A stretch of DNA of 64,000 nt from Butyrivibrio sp. MC2013 (GCF_000424585.1 NZ_AUKE01000007.1:1-64000), one strand, 5' to 3'. Positions 8,256 through 18,230 are shown, counted from the first letter of the stretch. Translations and numbers: made by a program. Notes: generated by a model from the letters alone, not told the origin.

Positions 8256-11200
8256 TTCATTTCAGCAAGAGCCTCCTTGTCAAAAAAGCTCTCTACATAG
8301 CTGCTCTTATCGTTATACATCATCACAATATCAGTAATATCAGCCTTTGGAGCGATCACCTTTACTTTCTCGGGAACACAGCAAAATATAGGTTGCAGGT
8401 CAAAACTCCTTAGCAGATCTATGGAGGCTGCTATCTTGTTTTCATCCATCTTGTTAAAGGCTTCATCCAGTATGACTATTCTCAGCGTATTCTCCTTGTC
8501 CGCAGCCCTTACCTTCTGTGCTATAGCAGCAAACATAACAATATAGTAGGGCGTCTGGATACCTGAACCCGACTCATCTCTGATAACATCAGACATATAT
8601 TTGGTAGAGCCGCCATGATCTATGGACGCCAGATCCAGATGCAGATATGTGCGGTAATCAGTATACATCTCCAGCTTTTTTTCCCTGGATATACGCTGCT
8701 CCTGGGTCAGATTCTTCTCGTCCATTATCAGCTGCAGGAGTTCATCCAGCTCCTGCCTGTGAGCCTCTTCAAAGGCACCTGAGAATATGGATATTCCTCC
8801 ATAGCCCGGCATATCAGGCTCCACTCTTACCAGATTGGGATCCATGAACATATCATAGAAGCGCTCATAGCTCTTTTCTTTTTCGTGGATCAGCTTGTAT
8901 TTCACATTACCAAACCACCTGGTAGTCAGCACCTCATTTACCGCATCGATCTGCTCCTGAGCCTGCTGGATATTGGCCTTGAGCTTGCCTATAAATTCCA
9001 CCTTGAACTCGCTGGTAGCCCTTTCTGCAGCTCTTGCTATCTCATCTTCAAAGTTCACAAAGCCGCTTTCTCTGAGCCTTATCAGCTCAGTATCAAACTC
9101 TTCATTGTCAAACTCTCTGTCAGGATCAAAGCCTGCAGTCTCCTCCTGATTGTAGAGGCTCCTGAGCCTTCTGACCAGAGAGAAGCGCTTCTGGGAAGAA
9201 AGAAGAGCATCCTCTCTCATCTTGTTATGCGCATCCCTGATCTTTTTCAGATTGCCTCGTCTGTTCTGACCGGCATCCTCTCTGATCCAGGGGTCTCCCT
9301 CATTTGTCCTCCAGCTTGCGGAGAACCTCGAAGCATCCATAGCTTTCTCTTCCAAAAGCTCATATTCCTCTTTGGCTATGCGGAGCTTCTTTTCTTCGGA
9401 TTCAATCCTGGCTGCTCCTCTTCCAAGCTCTGTGCCTGCAGCCTCCATCTGAGAGCTTACTTCTTCCATCCTTGCATTCAGACCGGCCAGTTCGTTCTTT
9501 AATTCAGCATCCCTTGTTGTATCCACGCTTCCTATCTGACGCAGCAGTTCAAGGGACTCTTCTTCAAGTTCCCTGATATCCTCAGCATGAGATATGGCAG
9601 CCGCATAGAAATCCTCATCCGCAAGATACCTCTCCAGCTTGCCCGGGCCTGTTATGGTCATACTGGCTGTGATCTCATCTATTTTTTCTTCAAGCTTTGC
9701 GAGCTCTTTTTCAATCTGCTCTGCCTGCTGCTGGGCAGCCCTTCCGCCTATAAAGAGTGCGGGAACAGAATTTTTGCCTCTGGTCACAAAACCCTTGTAG
9801 ATCAGAAGGTCCCTGGTAATAGAGCACTTGTGTTTATACAGATCCGTAGCAATATCTACCTTGATGATGTAGCCCAGCTTATAGTCCACATAAAGCCTTG
9901 CATCTTCATTATCTGTAACTACCTCTTCAGAAAGGGCACCCTTCTCTACATTTCTCTTCCAGCCGCTCCTTATCCTCTCTGCGTCTATGAGTCCGGATCT
10001 GTATGCTCTGAGCCTGTCCTTATTTGCCCTGTATATCTCCAGAGCCTTGTCGTAGTATTCTGATGGAATAAGAAGGTCAAACCTTTGGTTATCCAGATAG
10101 CCCTCCACGGCATTTTGCCACTCAGGGTCCCTGATCTCCAAAAGGTCTGCCAGGATGTCTATCTTTATTTCCTTATGATAAAAAGAAGATAATTCCTTTT
10201 CCAAAAGCTCCTTCATAGCAAGGCTCTCCTTGGGATAGGGCTTTTTATTATCCAAAAGGGCACTTTTCTCCTCCTTAAGAGCCCTTTGCCTCTCCTTAAC
10301 TTCCTTAAGCTCGGCACCCAGCCTGCTATGATAAGCCACTATCTCCTGGTAGAGTTCGCCCAGCTTCTCATTGGCATCTGCCAGGTCAAAAGATGAAAGA
10401 GCTTCTTCAGAAATATTCTGCGCCTTGTCAAGGAGCTCCATATATTCAGAGCCCACTGTAAATCCAGCATTTTCAGCCTGCATCAGGAACATAATAAGAC
10501 TTCCTGCACGGGATGTGATGGTCTTATGGACTGCTGACAGATTGTCCTCGTAGCCTTTTCTTTTTTCATCCAGATCTTTTTTCTTCTCTTCAAGACTCTT
10601 CCTGATCTGGGCAGTATCAGACCTTCCCAGCTCCTCATGTACGTGGCCTATCTTGTCCCTGAGCTTTGTGAGCTTCTCGCTCCTGACCTTGTTCATAGCC
10701 CTGGCCTGCTCCATATCCATGGACAGCTGCTCTATAAGCTGAGTGGAAGCCTCCATCTGGCTTTCCAGGATTTTCTCTTCATCTCTTATAAGGGCATAGT
10801 CCAGTTTTTTGGTAAGCTCCACGTCCTCGTGATAAAGGGCGTAGCTCTCGCGAATCTTCTCCAGCTTTTCTATACGCCTTCTGGAAGACTCTGCCCTGTC
10901 CTTCAGGTCATAATAGTCATGTATGGTGCTGCGGATAGAGCTCAGATCTACATTTTCCGTCACCGAACAAATAGAGTCTGTGATAAAAGAACCTATGTTG
11001 AGATTCTCACCTATACTGCAGGATACAGCAGCCTTAAGAAGGGCTATATAGTCAGATCTCACCTGACCATAGGATGCCATGATATATTTGGAATACTCTG
11101 TATCTGTATAGAAGCTGTAATTCTCCTCGCCAACATAACTCTTTAGATAGCGCTTTAGCTCCCCTATGGACATGACCACATCATCAAAGATAAACTCATT

Positions 11201-11611
11201 GTCCGGGATCCCCTTGCCCCTGTATGAAAACCATCTCTCACTTCTTCTGGTATGATCCTGAGGGCAGTCAGCCACAAAGCCGTTGCAAAAGTACCTGTCC
11301 TTAACATCATCCTTAAATTCCAGTACAACATAAGAAGTAAAGATGCCTTCGTGACGCAGGAACTTCTCCTGATTATTTGCAGCCCAATAACCATAGAGAT
11401 ACTTCTCTACGTTTCTGGCTGAATGCTTGTCCGCTGCCTTGTTGAAGATACCCTTTTTTCGTCCTGTCAGCACCATCATGGCAGCATCAATGATCTGCGA
11501 TTTACCCGCCTGATTGGCTCCCGAGAGTAGTGTCACATCTCCCACCGGTATCAAAGTAGGCTCGTCAAACTTGCCCCAGTTATATACAAAAATCCTAGTT
11601 AATCTGATCAA
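8252..11611 (-). CDS. SMC-like ATPase of a Wadjet/MksB-type complex (JetC-like)
   Basis: A 1119-aa protein with a split ABC ATPase head and long coiled-coil arms, the plan of SMC/Rad50/MukB proteins. Walker A GANQAGKS is at 31-38; Walker B IVILDEAFNKMDE (Asp1049-Glu1050) is near the end, preceded by the signature-like ESGSGIQTPYY. The middle (about 240-960) is mostly heptad-rich charged sequence with a small hinge-like break. By size, gene order and partners it matches JetC. Wadjet JetABC extrudes DNA loops and JetD cuts the plasmid. The start is TTG with GGAGG 7 nt upstream and overlaps jetB by 4 nt (TTGA). No jetD follows; a tRNA does. An MksB-type condensin role is the alternative. Confidence 0.8.
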   Translation of the reverse strand: MIRLTRIFVYNWGKFDEPTLIPVGDVTLLSGANQAGKSQIIDAAMMVLTGRKKGIFNKAADKHSARNVEKYLYGYWAANNQEKFLRHEGIFTSYVVLEFKDDVKDRYFCNGFVADCPQDHTRRSERWFSYRGKGIPDNEFIFDDVVMSIGELKRYLKSYVGEENYSFYTDTEYSKYIMASYGQVRSDYIALLKAAVSCSIGENLNIGSFITDSICSVTENVDLSSIRSTIHDYYDLKDRAESSRRRIEKLEKIRESYALYHEDVELTKKLDYALIRDEEKILESQMEASTQLIEQLSMDMEQARAMNKVRSEKLTKLRDKIGHVHEELGRSDTAQIRKSLEEKKKDLDEKRKGYEDNLSAVHKTITSRAGSLIMFLMQAENAGFTVGSEYMELLDKAQNISEEALSSFDLADANEKLGELYQEIVAYHSRLGAELKEVKERQRALKEEKSALLDNKKPYPKESLAMKELLEKELSSFYHKEIKIDILADLLEIRDPEWQNAVEGYLDNQRFDLLIPSEYYDKALEIYRANKDRLRAYRSGLIDAERIRSGWKRNVEKGALSEEVVTDNEDARLYVDYKLGYIIKVDIATDLYKHKCSITRDLLIYKGFVTRGKNSVPALFIGGRAAQQQAEQIEKELAKLEEKIDEITASMTITGPGKLERYLADEDFYAAAISHAEDIRELEEESLELLRQIGSVDTTRDAELKNELAGLNARMEEVSSQMEAAGTELGRGAARIESEEKKLRIAKEEYELLEEKAMDASRFSASWRTNEGDPWIREDAGQNRRGNLKKIRDAHNKMREDALLSSQKRFSLVRRLRSLYNQEETAGFDPDREFDNEEFDTELIRLRESGFVNFEDEIARAAERATSEFKVEFIGKLKANIQQAQEQIDAVNEVLTTRWFGNVKYKLIHEKEKSYERFYDMFMDPNLVRVEPDMPGYGGISIFSGAFEEAHRQELDELLQLIMDEKNLTQEQRISREKKLEMYTDYRTYLHLDLASIDHGGSTKYMSDVIRDESGSGIQTPYYIVMFAAIAQKVRAADKENTLRIVILDEAFNKMDENKIAASIDLLRSFDLQPIFCCVPEKVKVIAPKADITDIVMMYNDKSSYVESFFDKEALAEMN

Positions 11612-12306
11612 TTCTCTTCCTCCAATACTTCCATGAGCAGCTCTTCAACCTTTGCAGAAGAGACAAGATGCAGGATCGCCGGAGTGATCCTAAAGACAGT
11701 AGCGGGATCCTTCCATTCGCCCTTGCCCTTATCAATGATATTAAAGTGCACCAGGGTCTTGAAATCCGCAGCCATCTGCTGCTTATTGGAGGAGATATCC
11801 ACCCCCAGATTATCCTTCAAAAAGCGCACAGTCTCTCCCACAGAGGAGGTAATCTGGGAGGCAGTTATGCTGTCAGAATATTTCTTTTGATATATACAGC
11901 GCAGAGCCAGAGCTATCCTGGTACTGTTAGTATTAAAATGATACCTTGCTTCGTCAGATTCATTCTCCAGGGCAAAGAGTCCGTTGTCCTTATCATGGAC
12001 AAGGTTAAAGCCGCCCATCTCAAAATACAAAGACAAAAGGTCATAATTTGCCAGGATAAAGATATAATCCGCATTCCTTGACATCAGTCCCGTCTCTGTC
12101 TCATAATCCATCTGCAATACATAGGTGCCGGACAAGAGAATCCTGACCACCCTTTGAAAATACTCTCTGTCAGAAGCCTTAAGACGTGTATAGAGCTCAG
12201 TCACTCCTCTGCCTTCCACTTCTTCTATATATCCGCCCCCGGATGAACTGCTCCCCGGAACATCAAAGCCATACTGGCCGTCATCATTGTCCATATAAGT
12301 GCTCAT
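11608..12306 (-). CDS. MukE/JetB-like subunit of the SMC complex
   Basis: A 232-aa protein between jetA-like and jetC-like genes, in the place and size of the winged-helix 'kite' subunit (MukE, MksE, JetB) that bridges kleisin and SMC. Visible features: an acidic, Gly/Ser-rich N-terminus (about 1-30), then helical segments such as ELYTRLKASDREYFQRVVRI and a likely winged helix around 150-220 (KQQMAADFKTLVHFNIIDKG). It starts 5 nt after the jetA stop and overlaps jetC by 4 nt, so it is translationally coupled. Family assignment rests mainly on context and fold-like pattern. Confidence 0.68.
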   Translation of the reverse strand: MSTYMDNDDGQYGFDVPGSSSSGGGYIEEVEGRGVTELYTRLKASDREYFQRVVRILLSGTYVLQMDYETETGLMSRNADYIFILANYDLLSLYFEMGGFNLVHDKDNGLFALENESDEARYHFNTNSTRIALALRCIYQKKYSDSITASQITSSVGETVRFLKDNLGVDISSNKQQMAADFKTLVHFNIIDKGKGEWKDPATVFRITPAILHLVSSAKVEELLMEVLEEEN

Positions 12307-12311
12307 CTGAT

Positions 12312-13778
12312 CTATACGACTCCTTCCTTGTCTTCCTTCCTCTCAAAGATCATGTCAGGGACACAGTAGCCCCCTACTTCTATAGTCCTCTCCGATTTTT
12401 TGCAGCTGTAGCTGCCGCTGGCAAAGCCGTAGAGCCCGGCCATGATCAAAAGAGTATAATCTTCCTGGGTAAAATCCTCCATCTCCTTTATGATCTCGCC
12501 TGTCTCCATGCGTTTTCTTCCATGCATCTTCTCAGCCACATATTTTCTGGCATCTGCCATGGTATAGCCGCCAAAGCTCTTCTCAAGAAACTTCCTGCTG
12601 GCATTTTCATTCTTCTCATGATGAGGACGAAGCAGAAGCTTTGGAGCCTCATCTGACTCCTTAGGCCTTGCCACATCACTCCTTAGCGATCTTTCATCCA
12701 CAAATACACTGTCTGTAGCTGACAAGCTGCCGCAGACTTTCTGCTTGTATTCCTCATCTTCATCCATATGTTTCATGACTCTCACGATCTTGCTCACAAT
12801 AGAATGATCGCTCCTGAGATTATGGATGACAGCCTGAGTAAAGCGCCTGTTATAATCCGCATTTCTGTCAGTGATCTCATCAATCTTGTCACCGGCAGTC
12901 CTGAAGGTCCTGATGATGTAGTCTATCCTTCTTCTGATCTCCAGTACCGCATCCTCTTCATCCATTCCCCTGAGCTTAAAAGACTGATCGCTCCTTGCCA
13001 TCTGCCTGATCAGATCAGGATCCTTTTCAATCTCTGCCACGATCTTTTGGATATCGCCTCCATAGAGCGCGATGGAATCGGAAGTCTTGAGGGGATGATA
13101 CCAGGCGTCAATAACACTCTGCTCGCCACCCTCTTTAAACCTGGCTTCCAGCATATCCCTTACATGCTCATCCATTGCATGCTCCCGGTAATATTTGCCT
13201 ATGAAATAATAGAGATTCCTAAAAGCCTTATTAAGCTCACCTGCATTGTCAGATGCTATCTTAAGGGCCCTTCCCATGATCCCTGCCCTGTGCTCAGATC
13301 TTTCGCCCTCTGCAATCCTCAGGACAGCATATGAAGCAAATACATCGCTACCTTCAGCCTCATTCTTGGGCTGAGTCTGATGATAGAGCATCTCCATAAA
13401 ATCCGAAGCATAATCCGGGATCACAATGCTTTTCTCAAATCCCTGCTTGGAATCCTCTTCCAAAAGCCATCCCCTGCTTATAAGCTTCTTTACGAGAAAA
13501 GAAGCCCTCCCCGGCAGGGACGAGAGTTCCTCTGCCGCTTCTACCCCATCCTCTTCATCAAGATCAGCTTCCAGATTGGCAGCCTCAATAGAATTTTCCA
13601 GAGAGATCAGTATCTGCTCTTTCAGCTCCTTTTTGTCTATGGTAAGCTTGTCCTCAAAAGCAGCCCTTACCACAAAGAGCGCAGACAGATACAGCTCCTT
13701 GTTTGGCGAAGCCAGTATAGTAAAAAAATCCCGCGGAACATTAGAAAAAAAGTTCGCGGACATAGTCTTATAATCCAT
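12312..13778 (-). CDS. JetA/MksF-like kleisin subunit
   Basis: A 488-aa mostly helical protein opening with ANFFSNVPRDFFTILASPNK, the kind of start seen in the Wadjet JetA (DUF5716-type) family of Firmicutes; the family name is from memory. Members resemble MukF/MksF kleisins, which tie the SMC heads together. A winged-helix-like N-terminal half is followed by a helical middle with DEEDAVLEIRRRIDYIIRTF and a C-terminal region ending in KSERTIEVGGYCVPD. AAAGGAG lies 6 nt before the ATG. It begins 20 nt after the SGNH-like gene, apparently in the same operon as the acyltransferase pair. Confidence 0.75.
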   Translation of the reverse strand: MDYKTMSANFFSNVPRDFFTILASPNKELYLSALFVVRAAFEDKLTIDKKELKEQILISLENSIEAANLEADLDEEDGVEAAEELSSLPGRASFLVKKLISRGWLLEEDSKQGFEKSIVIPDYASDFMEMLYHQTQPKNEAEGSDVFASYAVLRIAEGERSEHRAGIMGRALKIASDNAGELNKAFRNLYYFIGKYYREHAMDEHVRDMLEARFKEGGEQSVIDAWYHPLKTSDSIALYGGDIQKIVAEIEKDPDLIRQMARSDQSFKLRGMDEEDAVLEIRRRIDYIIRTFRTAGDKIDEITDRNADYNRRFTQAVIHNLRSDHSIVSKIVRVMKHMDEDEEYKQKVCGSLSATDSVFVDERSLRSDVARPKESDEAPKLLLRPHHEKNENASRKFLEKSFGGYTMADARKYVAEKMHGRKRMETGEIIKEMEDFTQEDYTLLIMAGLYGFASGSYSCKKSERTIEVGGYCVPDMIFERKEDKEGVV

Positions 13779-13798
13779 TCAAACTCCTTTAAATCCCT

Positions 13799-14878
13799 TT
13801 AATAGTTATAGAGCGCGTCATAATCCAGTCCCAGATATAACTCTTCTATATTTGTAAAATAGTCTTCCACATCCTCTTTCATGAGCCTGTGGAAATCCTC
13901 TGCCATCCATTCCAGTATCCTGTCGCTGATATCTCCGCTGTAGTGGATAAGATCCGAATAATTATCGTTGTCCATGACAATATCCGTCTCTTCAAAAAAT
14001 GCAAAGAGATGAACATTATCATATTCTGTCAGCATGGATGCGATCATCTTCATCATCTCAATATGCTTTGTAATTTCGCCGGGCGCCACATGATACACAT
14101 ACCAGTAGGCTCCGGAGAAAGGCGGGAAGAAATAATAGAAATCCACATCAGGATGGGCTTTGACATTGGCAATAAAATTCTGCTCTATACTGTCTTTTAA
14201 CATCTGCTCTTCCTGATCAGACAGTCCCTTTCCCGACTGAGGGCTCTGCCCCGGATGATCAAGATCCTTCATCACATGCTCTGCTCCCAGAGGCCTGTCC
14301 TCCGCAAAGCGCATATAATCATCAAAATCGTCAGGTTTTCCTTCTTTAATAGTCTTCTCCAGGACCCTGGGCACCCATGTGTATATCACCTCTCTGTTGA
14401 ATATATACTCACAGTCATTAAAAATATTATTATCGTATAAGTAGGAAGGATCCGGAGCATCGGGATTTCTGTAATCCTTGTCCTCCATGGCAAAATTCTG
14501 GTCAATGGATCTGATCACCATTTTAAGATCCGGATTCTCTGTAAGGGCTGTCCTTTCCGCATCTGCTATCTCTTTAAAATATCCGCCACCAAAGGTAACC
14601 TTGACAAAGTTTCCCCCAAAGAGCCTGTCAGCATCGGAAGCCCTGAAATTCTCGCACATGGAAGTGCCTGTGATAATGGAATCATAATCAAAATGCTTCA
14701 TGATTCCATCATTCTGACATCTCTCGTTATTCAGGATATAAGCGATCCCTTTTGTGGGCGCATGAAAATGAAACCAGGGATCTATGATGATCACAATAAG
14801 AGCCTGAATGATCAGCACTGTCACAAGGACAGTCAGCATATTCTTAAACCATTTCTTCCAGTTAGGATCAGAAGTCAT
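13799..14878 (-). CDS. SGNH-like (DltD/AlgJ-type) acyltransferase partner
   Basis: A 359-aa protein anchored by one N-terminal membrane helix (about 13-33), the rest outside. A GTS motif with Ser73 (IITGTSMCENF) takes the place of the GDS block, and a C-terminal SDLIHYSG supplies Asp309 and His312, the D-x-x-H pair of SGNH hydrolases. Together with the MBOAT gene 18 nt upstream this forms the usual two-part system: the membrane protein exports an acyl group and the SGNH partner transfers it to a cell-surface polymer. The acceptor is unknown. jetA follows after 20 nt. Confidence 0.72.
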   Translation of the reverse strand: MTSDPNWKKWFKNMLTVLVTVLIIQALIVIIIDPWFHFHAPTKGIAYILNNERCQNDGIMKHFDYDSIITGTSMCENFRASDADRLFGGNFVKVTFGGGYFKEIADAERTALTENPDLKMVIRSIDQNFAMEDKDYRNPDAPDPSYLYDNNIFNDCEYIFNREVIYTWVPRVLEKTIKEGKPDDFDDYMRFAEDRPLGAEHVMKDLDHPGQSPQSGKGLSDQEEQMLKDSIEQNFIANVKAHPDVDFYYFFPPFSGAYWYVYHVAPGEITKHIEMMKMIASMLTEYDNVHLFAFFEETDIVMDNDNYSDLIHYSGDISDRILEWMAEDFHRLMKEDVEDYFTNIEELYLGLDYDALYNY

Positions 14879-14896
14879 TAGTATTTCTCCACGGAA

Positions 14897-16315
14897 TCAG
14901 AATTTAAAATATATAAAGCCTGTAGCCTGGCTTATAAAATTCAGTGACAAAGCAAACAATATGACAGTCCCTGCAGCAAGTAATGCTCCCGGCTTATATT
15001 TCCTGTCATATAGATTAGCGGGGATCAGTATCCCTGCCATGACAAATATGTAGATAAGGGGCACCGCATAGTTGAGATGCCTGGTAACTACAGGTATTGA
15101 ATTAAGACCAAATGATGAATAAAACTCAGGAGACAGATAAAGAGAAAACGCGCCAAACATCTTTTTTAGATATGCCAGAGCATCTCCCATAGAGCCTGCC
15201 CTGAAAAATACCCAGCCAATATTTACCATAAAAAAGGTATATAGCCATCTGACAGGAGAGGGCAGCTTATCAGCCCTGTCCCCAAGCAGTCTTTCAAAGA
15301 CCATAAGGCAGCCATGAAACAGGCCCCATGCAATAAAGGTCCATGCAGCGCCGTGCCAGATGCCGCTTATGATGAATATGATCATGATATTGATCAGAGT
15401 CCTTATCATCCCCTTCCTGCTGCCTCCAAGGGGAATATATATATACCTGGTAAGGAAACGGTTTAGTGTGATATGCCATTTCTTCCAGAAATCCTTTATA
15501 GACAGTGCCTTGTATGGCGACCTGAAGTTAACGGGCAGATCAATGCCCAGCATCCTGGATACGCCACCTGCCATATCACAATAGCCTGAAAAGTCCAGGT
15601 ATATCTGTATAGTATAAGCAAGGGCGCAGGCCCAGCTCTCAGCAAAGCTAAGACGCCCTATATCTCCATAGGCAAAATCGGCGGCTCCCGCAAAAACAGG
15701 TACCAAAAGGAGCTTCTTTGTCATGCCCACAGTCAGCCATATAAAGCCCGTAGAGAGATCATAGTAATCTGGCTTGCGGCTTTTTTCATCTCTAAGCTGG
15801 GAGATAAATTCTCCGTGGAGAGTCACAGGTCCCATGATAAGCGACGGAAAATAAGTGATAAAAAGGGCATATTCCACAAAAGACATATCACAGGTCTCAT
15901 GCCTGTAAGAATCTACCAAAAAGGCTATCTGTCTGAAGGTAAAATAACTGATGCCCGCAGGCACAAAGATATCCACAGGAGTAAACTCTCTGCCTGATAT
16001 CATAGCCGCATTTCTTCCTATAAAATCGCTATAGCGAAAAAGTATCAAAAGGACAAGGTCAGCAGATATGCCAAAGAATAACAGTCCCTTCTGCTTCTCT
16101 TTTCTCATAAGAGCCCTGCTGCAGATGCCGTTAAACAGCAGGCTGCAGATAAGGACCACAAGCCCCTCCACGGAATAAGTGGCATAAAAAATAAGAGAAG
16201 CAGCAAGAAGGACAGGCTCTGCCAGCCTTCTCTGCCCCATTTTATGCAGAACATGATATATAACTACTGTCAGCGGAAACAGCAGCAGCAAAAATCCAAA
16301 CGAAAGAAAACCCAT
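14897..16315 (-). CDS. MBOAT family membrane O-acyltransferase
   Basis: A 472-aa multi-pass membrane protein (about 10-12 helices) of the AlgI/DltB/PatA group. Diagnostic residues: His321 in GIWHGAAW, the catalytic MBOAT histidine, and His281 in FWKKWHITLNRFL. The motif YIYIPLGGSRKG lies between them. It moves acyl groups, usually acetyl, across the membrane for envelope modification. RBS AGGGGGAG lies just before the ATG. First gene of a run with the SGNH-like partner and jetABC; no dltA or dltC is nearby, so a D-alanine role is unlikely. Confidence 0.9.
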   Translation of the reverse strand: MGFLSFGFLLLLFPLTVVIYHVLHKMGQRRLAEPVLLAASLIFYATYSVEGLVVLICSLLFNGICSRALMRKEKQKGLLFFGISADLVLLILFRYSDFIGRNAAMISGREFTPVDIFVPAGISYFTFRQIAFLVDSYRHETCDMSFVEYALFITYFPSLIMGPVTLHGEFISQLRDEKSRKPDYYDLSTGFIWLTVGMTKKLLLVPVFAGAADFAYGDIGRLSFAESWACALAYTIQIYLDFSGYCDMAGGVSRMLGIDLPVNFRSPYKALSIKDFWKKWHITLNRFLTRYIYIPLGGSRKGMIRTLINIMIIFIISGIWHGAAWTFIAWGLFHGCLMVFERLLGDRADKLPSPVRWLYTFFMVNIGWVFFRAGSMGDALAYLKKMFGAFSLYLSPEFYSSFGLNSIPVVTRHLNYAVPLIYIFVMAGILIPANLYDRKYKPGALLAAGTVILFALSLNFISQATGFIYFKF

Positions 16316-16368
16316 TTCTCCCCCTTAACTACGGGATTATTTTTTTACCTATCATATGAGTTTAACAC

Positions 16369-16417
16369 AAAAAGAAACGGCTTCCAAATGCCCCCTTCTT
16401 AGGGGTAATGGAAGCCG
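16369..16417 (-). terminator. Rho-independent terminator of the GH2 operon
   Basis: CGGCTTCCA...TGGAAGCCG, with an inner CCCCT/AGGGG pairing, followed by TTTCTTTTT on the minus strand, about 10 nt after the GH2 stop. It ends the importer-GH2 operon before the MBOAT gene. Confidence 0.88.
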
Positions 16418-16426
16418 CATCCAGGC

Positions 16427-18196
16427 TTACTCTACTACTCTTTCATTGATCTCCTTCAGAATAGAAGGCTCAATCTTAAAGTTTCTCTCCATATCCATGA
16501 GGCCGTTAACCTCCTGCTGTACATCAGATACCTGAGTATAGCAGTAACCGCATACCATAGGCAGCTCTTTGATGGCTGTTGTGATATCATCAAATCTTTG
16601 GATAAATGATTCCTCATCCTTTACCTTATTGCCATAGCCCCAGCCCTGGCCCTTATCAAATGCGATTCCGCCAAACTCGCTTATGATCACAGGCTGTCCC
16701 TTGTAGCCATAGCCTTCTGCAAATGCAGGATGGTGACCGCAGTGGAATACCTTGTTTTCAAGGATTTCTTCCCATCGTCCCGCATATCTGTCAAAGAGTA
16801 CCTCGCCCTTTTCTTCATAATCATGAAGGGTCAGGATATCTGAAATAGTATGCTCCCAGCCGTCATTGACTATTACAGGCCTCATATGATCAAAAGCCTT
16901 GGTCAGGTGATAGATAGCCTCTGTGAAGTGCTGCTGCTGTCTGTCGGTCCTGATATGTCTTACGCCCCAGGATTCATTAAAAGGAGTCCAGGTAATGATA
17001 GAAGGATGTGAATAATTCTGCTCTACGATCTCCATCCACTCTCTTGTAAACTCAGCTACCTCATTGTCACCAAACTCATACGCTGCTGCCATCTCGGACC
17101 ATACCAAAAGGCCCTTGACATCACACCAGTAGAGGAATCTCTCATCCTCAGTCTTTTGATGCTTTCTCACTCCGTTATAGCCCATGCTCATGATAGCTTC
17201 AATATCCTTTACAAGAGCATTTTCATCCGGAGGTGTAAGATGTGAATCCTTCCAATAGCCCTGATCCAGGATCAGTCTCTGGTATATAGGTCTGCCGTTT
17301 AAGAGTATATTGGCATTATCGATCCTGATCTCTCTAAGACCAAAATAAGATTCTACCTGATCTCTTACTTCCTCACCCCTCTTCAGCTCCAAGGTCAGAT
17401 CATAGAGAGCAGGATTCTCCATACTCCACTCATGTACACCCCAGTCAAAAAGATCGGGACGATTAAGCTCGATCACAAGCCTTGCCTTATTTGCAGCGCA
17501 TTTTGTGCTTGCCATGTTGATCTCTTTACCCTCAAAGGTCACAAGAGCTGAGAGCTCCAGATCTGAAGTTTCTCTCTTGCAGACAATATCCGCCTCAATG
17601 ATGACCCTGGCTCCGGGCTGATCAGGAGTGATCTTGAGCCTGCCTATATACTCAGGCGCTGTATATTCCATCCATACGCTCTTCCAGATACCTGTAGTCT
17701 GCACATACCAGCATCCAAAGTTCTCTGATATCCACCTCTGCTTGCCCCTGGGCTGACCATCATCATATGTGTCTGCAACTCTGAGGGTCAGGACGTTGCT
17801 GCCATCCTTAAGATGATCTGTGATGTCAAAAGAGAATCTGGCATAGCCGCCGGTATGCTGGCCCACATACTCTCCGTTCACCCAGAGGTCTGCCCTGTAA
17901 TCCACTCCTTCAAAATGGAGCTGGAGTCTGTTGCTCTTATTGGCCTCAAAGTCAATATTTACTGTCTTTTGATACCACACAACACTGTGAGCCTTTTCAT
18001 CCCCAATACCGGACATCTTGGTTTCATAAGTATAGGGAACCACTATACTCCTGCCAAACTTCTCCTCTCCTGAGAACCAGCCTTCCCTGATTCCCTTGTC
18101 CTCATCATCAAACTCAAATTCCCAGCTTCCGTTTAAAAGCTCCCAGTTCTGTCTTACAAGTTGTGGTCTTGGATAGTCCTTTCTGTAAGCGTGCAT
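16427..18196 (-). CDS. Glycoside hydrolase family 2 enzyme, cytoplasmic
   Basis: A 589-aa protein without signal peptide. Order: sugar-binding jelly roll (about 15-180), immunoglobulin-like domain (about 185-290), TIM barrel (about 295-589). Acid/base Glu408 lies in TPFNESWG and nucleophile Glu507 in ISEFGG. GH2 members are beta-galactosidases, beta-glucuronidases, beta-mannosidases or related; at 589 aa it is close to the short beta-glucuronidase/galactosidase size, but specificity is not clear. AAAGGAG lies 6 nt before the ATG. It is the last gene of the transporter operon, so it probably hydrolyses the imported oligosaccharide. Confidence 0.9.
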   Translation of the reverse strand: MHAYRKDYPRPQLVRQNWELLNGSWEFEFDDEDKGIREGWFSGEEKFGRSIVVPYTYETKMSGIGDEKAHSVVWYQKTVNIDFEANKSNRLQLHFEGVDYRADLWVNGEYVGQHTGGYARFSFDITDHLKDGSNVLTLRVADTYDDGQPRGKQRWISENFGCWYVQTTGIWKSVWMEYTAPEYIGRLKITPDQPGARVIIEADIVCKRETSDLELSALVTFEGKEINMASTKCAANKARLVIELNRPDLFDWGVHEWSMENPALYDLTLELKRGEEVRDQVESYFGLREIRIDNANILLNGRPIYQRLILDQGYWKDSHLTPPDENALVKDIEAIMSMGYNGVRKHQKTEDERFLYWCDVKGLLVWSEMAAAYEFGDNEVAEFTREWMEIVEQNYSHPSIITWTPFNESWGVRHIRTDRQQQHFTEAIYHLTKAFDHMRPVIVNDGWEHTISDILTLHDYEEKGEVLFDRYAGRWEEILENKVFHCGHHPAFAEGYGYKGQPVIISEFGGIAFDKGQGWGYGNKVKDEESFIQRFDDITTAIKELPMVCGYCYTQVSDVQQEVNGLMDMERNFKIEPSILKEINERVVE

Positions 18197-18230
18197 TTTT
18201 TTCTCCTTTATTTTATGATCTTATGATCAG

